DNA from: a virus
Direction: 5' to 3' (one strand)
IMG/VR virus record: IMGVR_UViG_3300047378_000206
Coordinates: 1-29,835 of that record
DNA length: 29,835 nucleotides
How positions within the stretch are numbered: position 1 is the first letter of the stretch; each line of letters starts with the position of its first letter. Of this stretch, positions 27,955 through 29,835 are shown one piece after another. The notes under the pieces are model-generated. The model made no database searches. It was not told the origin of the DNA and saw nothing but the letters and a program-made list of their open reading frames with translations. Position numbers and translations under genes: made by a program.

Positions 27955-28226
27955 CACACCACCATTGCATGAATGCCAGTGGCAGTAGTACCTGTAGCTA
28001 AGACTCGGTTAACAGAGCAGATCAGATAGAAGTTATCAGGCACAGCTATTGTGCGAGAGGTCCCATACCTGTTGTGGAATGTTACGTTCCCTGCTCCTGT
28101 AATGTATAGGCCAATAGCAGTGTTGCCAGTGCCTACATTATCTGCACCGTCAGCAGGAGTTACAGGAACCATATCGTAAACGCTACCGTTAAGTTGACCG
28201 CCTACACCTTCAAATGGATTTGACAT
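27954..28226 (-). CDS. Spike-base-like protein (90 aa)
   Basis: 'SNPFEGVGGQLNGSVYDMVP', 'TPADGADNVGTGNTAIGLYI' and the final 'NRVLATGTTATGIHAMVV' resemble the small spike-base proteins of gene-transfer-agent and phage tails, which anchor a trimeric spike. Beta-rich with many Gly and Thr. GAGG lies before the ATG. Placed between the tailspike and adhesin genes, as that role would suggest. The family name is recalled by motif only. Confidence 0.55.
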   Translation of the reverse strand: MSNPFEGVGGQLNGSVYDMVPVTPADGADNVGTGNTAIGLYITGAGNVTFHNRYGTSRTIAVPDNFYLICSVNRVLATGTTATGIHAMVV

Positions 28227-28243
28227 TTTTAAACCTCGTTAAA

Positions 28244-29707
28244 TTAAGATGCGTTGATAGCACCAAATTGTCCAATGTAAAAATAAAAGTTACCCGATGT
28301 TGATCCTACTGGAGTAGCTTCTAACTGATTGTTTGCTTCGTCACCTGTCCATGTAAATGACGGATGGTTTGCGCTGCCGCCTGTTGTTAATCCGTTTTTA
28401 GCAATTTCCACTACATTAATTGCGTAAGAGTCAGCACCAATTGTATATTTTGTTACAAGAAGAACATAAGCAGAAGTATTAGCGGCCGATAAACTGACAG
28501 GTGATGAGTTACTAGCAACAATATGCAATATGCCTGAGTAATTAAGAGAGTTACCGAAAACAGAAGTTAAATCAATTACAGGAGTATTGGCGCTAGTAAT
28601 AGATAGATTATCAACTCTTTCAACATCTATAGGATTAATAACTGCGGCTGTACCTCTTACTCCTTGTTTAAATCTACAATTATTTAAAGCAAGTTTATGA
28701 TCTGTTGACACTACTCCTGTACTATTAACCGAAATGTCATGCTGTATAAAATATTCAAAAAACCTATTAACCTCAACATCAATAATGCTTTCTGAAGTTC
28801 CAGAAGTAGCGTCTATTAAATTGCTATACAACGAGCCGTAACCAGTTTCTTGCGCGAATCCGCTACTAGGCACATAGCTAAAACATTCGTTAAGAGTGCA
28901 ACGAGTGCCTTGCACTGTTGTGCCAGTATTAAGTGCAGTGCTGGATTGAAAAAGCCAAGCAGATCGTAAAAAGTTTTCTGCTCCACAACTTGTAAATGTA
29001 ACTCCTGCACAATTGCTAACTTTATATCCGTGACGACCTGTAGTGTCAGCACCGCAAGCAATAAAGCTAGAGTAACTTACATCTTTAATGTTAAACCCTT
29101 GTCCTGCTGTGTTAGTGTTTAGTGCGTAACAGTTGTTAATGTTAAGAGACGTATTGTAACCAGCACTAAAATCAAATCCAGTAATACCACCTTTAGATCG
29201 ACATTGATTCATTGTAACCATAAAACAACGCTTAAAATAAAAACATGAAACAAAATAATTTTGACAAAAAATTCGTTCAATAAATATTTCACTGCCAGCC
29301 TCAACATATAAGCCGTAGCTAGTTCTGTTGTTGCCTAAAATTTGCAAATCTTTAAAACTAGAATATGTAGAATTTACAACATTTATTGCTTGATCGCCTG
29401 TGTACCCATCACCAACATCAATAATAGTGTTGTGCATACCCTCGCCTTGTAGGGTAATAGAAGCTAACCCTTCACCTGTAGCAGATTCGTCACCACCTCG
29501 CACTACAATTGGCACAAGAATTTTATATCGCCCTACAGGAAAGTATACTACTCCACCTGTAGTGTAATCATTGTCAGTGTCTAGGCTGTCAATAGCGGCT
29601 TGAATAGCAACAGAGTCGTTAGTAACTCCATCACCTTTTGCTCCAAAGTCTTTTACATTAACTCGAGCGCCTTCGATCATACTGTTTGTTGCTTTTGTTA
29701 AAGCCAT
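28244..29707 (-). CDS. Beta-helix tailspike, pectate-lyase-type (487 aa)
   Basis: 'VNVKDFGAKGDGVTNDSVAI' with 'QAAIDSL' at residues 17-43 is the standard opening of right-handed beta-helix tailspikes (pectate lyase superfamily). Repeats of strand-turn units with Asn ladders ('GNNRTSYGLYVEAGSE', 'FTSCGAENFLRSAW', 'NITINNCYAL'-like segments) follow over residues 110-340. Such proteins bind and often depolymerise surface polysaccharide. A short N-terminal stretch 'ALTKATNSMIEGA' is the virion-binding arm. The C-terminal part is probably a trimerisation domain. GGAGAA precedes the ATG. Confidence 0.88.
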   Translation of the reverse strand: MALTKATNSMIEGARVNVKDFGAKGDGVTNDSVAIQAAIDSLDTDNDYTTGGVVYFPVGRYKILVPIVVRGGDESATGEGLASITLQGEGMHNTIIDVGDGYTGDQAINVVNSTYSSFKDLQILGNNRTSYGLYVEAGSEIFIERIFCQNYFVSCFYFKRCFMVTMNQCRSKGGITGFDFSAGYNTSLNINNCYALNTNTAGQGFNIKDVSYSSFIACGADTTGRHGYKVSNCAGVTFTSCGAENFLRSAWLFQSSTALNTGTTVQGTRCTLNECFSYVPSSGFAQETGYGSLYSNLIDATSGTSESIIDVEVNRFFEYFIQHDISVNSTGVVSTDHKLALNNCRFKQGVRGTAAVINPIDVERVDNLSITSANTPVIDLTSVFGNSLNYSGILHIVASNSSPVSLSAANTSAYVLLVTKYTIGADSYAINVVEIAKNGLTTGGSANHPSFTWTGDEANNQLEATPVGSTSGNFYFYIGQFGAINAS

Positions 29708-29708
29708 G

Positions 29709-29835
29709 TTATTCTCCTAATTCGGGACGAGTAGCAGGGAATGAATCTGTAGAGGGCCATTGCCTTAGCTCTTCCCTATAGGTTATGTAATCATCACGCT
29801 GTGGATGATCTGTTAAAGGCATGATGTAATCAGTA
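29709..29835 (-). CDS. Tail-assembly chaperone-like gene, 5' end outside the window
   Basis: The minus-strand frame from the window edge reads TDYIMPLTDHPQRDDYITYR followed by 'EELRQWPSTDSFPATRPELGE' to a TAA at 29711-29709. The 'YR..LR.WP..d.FP...P.l' pattern matches phage tail-assembly chaperone proteins that sit next to tailspike or fibre genes. Its 5' end is missing; an internal ATG (29824) could be a late start but lacks a ribosome binding site. Its stop is two bases before the tailspike start. Confidence 0.6.
   Translation of the reverse strand, partial: TDYIMPLTDHPQRDDYITYREELRQWPSTDSFPATRPELGE

Noticed and set aside
1-29835. Diversity-generating retroelement, as in the BPP-1 phage group
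   Set aside because: No reverse transcriptase gene and no template/variable repeat pair were seen, although the Bbp19-like gene invited the search.

Overview
The window looks like most or all of the genome of a tailed phage with a short-tailed (podovirus-type) virion, probably infecting an aquatic gammaproteobacterium (the host is an inference from gene style only). Reasons: a T7-like particle gene set (large terminase, T7-type portal, scaffold, capsid, tail tubular proteins A and B, three consecutive internal virion/ejection proteins, beta-helix tailspike), A+T-rich DNA, tightly overlapping genes and sigma70-like promoters. No RNA polymerase, DNA polymerase, integrase or CI-type repressor is visible. 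Transcription is therefore expected to depend on the host, and replication appears to be of the lambda O/P type.

Layout. (1) 1-16592, minus strand: virion genes, reading from the small terminase (16592) through three or four tiny genes, the large terminase, a putative papain-like protein, portal, a Bbp19-like protein, scaffold, capsid (its own promoter, a 5'-UTR stem and a terminator), tail tubular A, tail tubular B/nozzle with a discoidin-like insertion, a cupin-like protein and the ejection proteins. (2) 16827-18289, plus strand: an early operon of seven very small genes. It holds a complete hammerhead ribozyme at 17283-17335 and a second strongly folded intergenic element at 17001-17047, and ends in a terminator. 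(3) 18329-21631, minus strand: a leftward early operon with ERF annealing protein, YqaJ exonuclease, SSB-like protein, HNH nuclease, DUF3310 protein, a 24-aa membrane peptide, a terminator, then a metallophosphoesterase. (4) 21632-24976, plus strand: a Cro-like regulator, an O-like replication initiator with in-frame tandem 12-bp iterons, a P-like protein, several small genes and NinG, ending in a strong terminator. (5) 24976-25604, plus strand: three small, very basic proteins behind an extended -10 promoter whose predicted start is the A of the first ATG (leaderless). (6) 25601-29835, minus strand: tailspike, spike-base and glycine-rich adhesin genes, then a lysis cassette with three membrane proteins and an M15 peptidase.

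The divergent control region (21632-21750) has the lambda layout (leftward recombination genes, rightward cro-O-P) but no repressor gene between the promoters. The two window ends may fall in the same small tail-assembly gene. If the genome is circular, blocks (1) and (6) join into one late operon running from terminase to lysis.

The strongest unusual signal is the hammerhead ribozyme in the 17.3 kb intergenic gap. All core nucleotides and all three helices are present, and predicted cleavage would separate the messages of two adjacent early genes.
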